Both the position numbers and the translations under genes were made by a program. The notes under the pieces are model-generated. The model saw nothing but the letters and a program-made list of their open reading frames with translations, had not been told where the DNA came from and did not search any database. 6,598 bases of DNA. It comes from Clostridia bacterium. Its GTDB lineage: Bacteria; Bacillota; Clostridia; Oscillospirales; QAMX01. The DNA is taken from NCBI GenBank assembly GCA_024404415.1, contig JAKSPX010000091.1, positions 1 to 6,598 on the forward strand, read 5' to 3'. Below, in pieces: positions 4,915 to 6,598 of the stretch (its first letter is position 1; each line of letters starts with the position of its first letter).

Positions 4915-6576
4915 ATGTCAAAACCCCTGAAAATCATCCCGCTTGGCGGTCTCAATGAGATCGGCAAAAACATGACCGCATACGAATACGGAAACGACAT
5001 CATCGTCGTGGACGCCGGCGTCGCCTTCCCGGACGACGAAATGTTCGGCGTCGACCTCGTCATTCCCGACATCACCTATCTGGTCAAAAACAAATCCAAA
5101 GTCCGCGGTCTTTTCATCACCCACGGCCACGAGGACCACATCGGCGCGCTCCCCTACGTGATGCGCGACCTCGACTGCCCGGTCTACTGCACCCGTCTGA
5201 CCGCCGGAATCCTCGAGATCCGCCTCATTGAGCACCAGATGCTCGACAAGGTCAACCTCGTGCGCATCGACGCTGGCGACATCATCGACGCAGGCTGCTT
5301 CACTGTGGAAGCTATCCACGTCAACCACTCCATCGCCGACGCGGTGGCCTACGCCATCACTTCCCCGGTCGGACTCGTCGTCCAGACCGGCGACTTCAAG
5401 ATCGACACCACCCCCATTCAGGGCGACATCACCGACCTGACCCGCTTCGGCGAGCTGGGCCGCGAGGGCGTCGACCTCCTGCTCTCCGACTCCACCAACG
5501 TGGAGCGCCCCGGTTACGCCATGTCGGAGCGCATGGTCGGAAGGTCGCTCGAGGCACTCTTCTCGGGATGTGACAAGCGTATCATCGTCTCCACCTTCGC
5601 CTCCAACGTCCACCGCATCCAGCAGATCATCAACGCAGCCTATAAGCACGACCGCAAGGTGGCCGTCACCGGGCGCAGCATGGAAAATATCCTCAACGTC
5701 GCCTCCAACCTCGGCTACATCGAGATCCCGCCGGACACCCTCATCGACCTATCCAAGATCCGCCAGTACCCCAAAAACAAGCTCTGCATCATCTCCACCG
5801 GCAGCCAGGGCGAGCCCATGTCGGCCCTTTACCGCATGGCCTTCTCCGGCCATCGCCAGATCGTCATTCAGGAGGACGACCTCGTCATCCTCTCCTCCTC
5901 AGCCATTCCGGGCAACGAAAAGTCCATCTACCGCCTTATCAACGAGCTCTTCCGCAAGGGTGCGGAGGTCATTTACGAGAAGCTGGACGCCGTGCACGTC
6001 TCGGGACACGCCTGCGAGGAGGAACTCAAGACCATCCTCGCCCTCACCAAGCCCCGGAATTTCATGCCGGTGCACGGTGAATACCGCCACCTCAAGGCGC
6101 ACGCCGAGCTTGCCGAAGAATGCGGCGTTTCGCCCAAGAATATCTTCATCAACGAGATCGGCCGTGTACTTGAGCTTTACCCCGACGGAAAGTGCCGCCT
6201 CAACGGCGTCGTCCCCTCCGGAAGACTGTTGGTGGACGGCTTCGGCGTTGGCGACGTCGGCTCGGTGGTGCTCCGCGACCGCAAGCTTCTCTCTCAGGAC
6301 GGCCTCCTCACCACCGTGGTGGCTGTCAGCGGCCCCGACGGTTCGCTTGTCGCGGGTCCGGACATCGTCTCCCGCGGTTTTGTCTATATGAAGGGATCCG
6401 AGGAGATCATTGAAGAGATCCGCCTCGCGGTGCTCGAAACGGTTGGCAACTGCCAGAGAATGCACGTCACCGACCCCATCACCATCAAAGGCAGCATCTC
6501 CGACGACATCAAAGAGCTTCTTTACCAGAAGACCAAGCGCAACCCCATGGTCCTCCCCGTCATCCTCACTGTCTGA
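4915..6576 (+). CDS. rnjA: Ribonuclease J (metallo-beta-lactamase/beta-CASP RNase)
   Basis: RNase J is a zinc-dependent enzyme with 5'-to-3' exonuclease and endonuclease activity. It matures rRNA and degrades mRNA in the cytoplasm of Gram-positive bacteria, often with other decay factors. The 553 residues match the usual length of about 555. The metallo-beta-lactamase fold opens with IPLGGLNEIGKNM (8-20). It carries HGHEDHIG (70-77, metal ligands H70, H72, D74, H75), VNHSIADA (137-144, H138) and TGDFK (158-162, D160). The beta-CASP part shows LLSDSTNVERPG (189-200), STFASNVHRIQQ (226-237), TGRSM (252-256), STGSQGEP (294-301), SSSAIPGNE (327-335), HVSGHA (361-366) and MPVHGEYRH (384-392). The C-terminal domain (about 450-553) is complete. 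All expected ligands are present, so it should be the active J1 type and not an inactive paralogue. It has its own promoter and a long structured leader. The stop at 6574-6576 is followed by only 22 bases, with no complete terminator in view. Confidence 0.97.
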   Translation: MSKPLKIIPLGGLNEIGKNMTAYEYGNDIIVVDAGVAFPDDEMFGVDLVIPDITYLVKNKSKVRGLFITHGHEDHIGALPYVMRDLDCPVYCTRLTAGILEIRLIEHQMLDKVNLVRIDAGDIIDAGCFTVEAIHVNHSIADAVAYAITSPVGLVVQTGDFKIDTTPIQGDITDLTRFGELGREGVDLLLSDSTNVERPGYAMSERMVGRSLEALFSGCDKRIIVSTFASNVHRIQQIINAAYKHDRKVAVTGRSMENILNVASNLGYIEIPPDTLIDLSKIRQYPKNKLCIISTGSQGEPMSALYRMAFSGHRQIVIQEDDLVILSSSAIPGNEKSIYRLINELFRKGAEVIYEKLDAVHVSGHACEEELKTILALTKPRNFMPVHGEYRHLKAHAELAEECGVSPKNIFINEIGRVLELYPDGKCRLNGVVPSGRLLVDGFGVGDVGSVVLRDRKLLSQDGLLTTVVAVSGPDGSLVAGPDIVSRGFVYMKGSEEIIEEIRLAVLETVGNCQRMHVTDPITIKGSISDDIKELLYQKTKRNPMVLPVILTV

Positions 6577-6598
6577 CCTCCCTTGGTTAACTAAACGG

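Noticed and set aside
4716..4958. An 80-codon open frame overlapping the rnjA start
   Set aside because: It begins at or before the predicted transcription start, has no ribosome binding site at a proper distance, and runs out of frame into rnjA. Its composition is unlike a real protein.
5570..6391. A 273-codon plus-strand frame within rnjA
   Set aside because: It is Ser/Pro/Thr/Arg-rich low-complexity translation in the +1 frame of a gene with a full set of RNase J motifs; the same holds for the minus-strand frames at 4918-5649 and 5899-6465.
6577..6598. Palindromic GTTAAC just after rnjA as part of a terminator
   Set aside because: Only 22 bases remain in the window; the element is too short to judge and has no visible stem plus T tract.

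Overview
The window looks like a chromosomal segment of a GC-rich member of the Bacillota, most likely class Clostridia. This is inferred from the gene content (RNase J, a YerC/TrpR-like protein, a ManC-like nucleotidyltransferase fused to a mutase-like domain), strong AGGAG-type ribosome binding sites, sigma-A promoters close to TTGACA-17-TATAAT, and a candidate Gram-positive-type LexA box. No mobile element, tRNA, rRNA or CRISPR array is visible.

Layout. Positions 1-1090 hold, on the minus strand, the first 363 codons of uvrB (nucleotide excision repair); the rest lies outside the window. Its control region (about 1098-1148) has an AAAGGAGG site, a candidate LexA operator at the expected transcription start and an extended -10. 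A bulged intrinsic terminator (1160-1206) separates it from a two-gene minus-strand operon. That operon contains a YerC/TrpR-like small DNA-binding protein (1970-2260) and a class I SAM-dependent methyltransferase (1227-1973). The two genes overlap by ATGA and are driven by a perfect-consensus promoter (2304-2332).

Divergently, on the plus strand, 2440-4674 encodes a 744-residue sugar-phosphate nucleotidyltransferase with a left-handed beta-helix and a C-terminal phosphohexomutase-like domain that has lost its catalytic motifs. A 240-base gap follows. It carries a strong extended -10 promoter and an unusually structured leader: a perfect 8-bp hairpin, then an intrinsic-terminator-like stem-loop whose loop is exactly complementary to the upstream hairpin. 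The gap ends at rnjA (4915-6576), a complete RNase J of 553 residues with all metal-binding motifs.

The genes do not form one pathway. They cover DNA repair, an uncharacterised regulator/methyltransferase pair, sugar-nucleotide synthesis for cell-envelope polymers, and global mRNA processing and decay. The least ordinary elements are the possible attenuator or small RNA before rnjA, the pseudo-mutase fusion, and the candidate SOS operator before uvrB.
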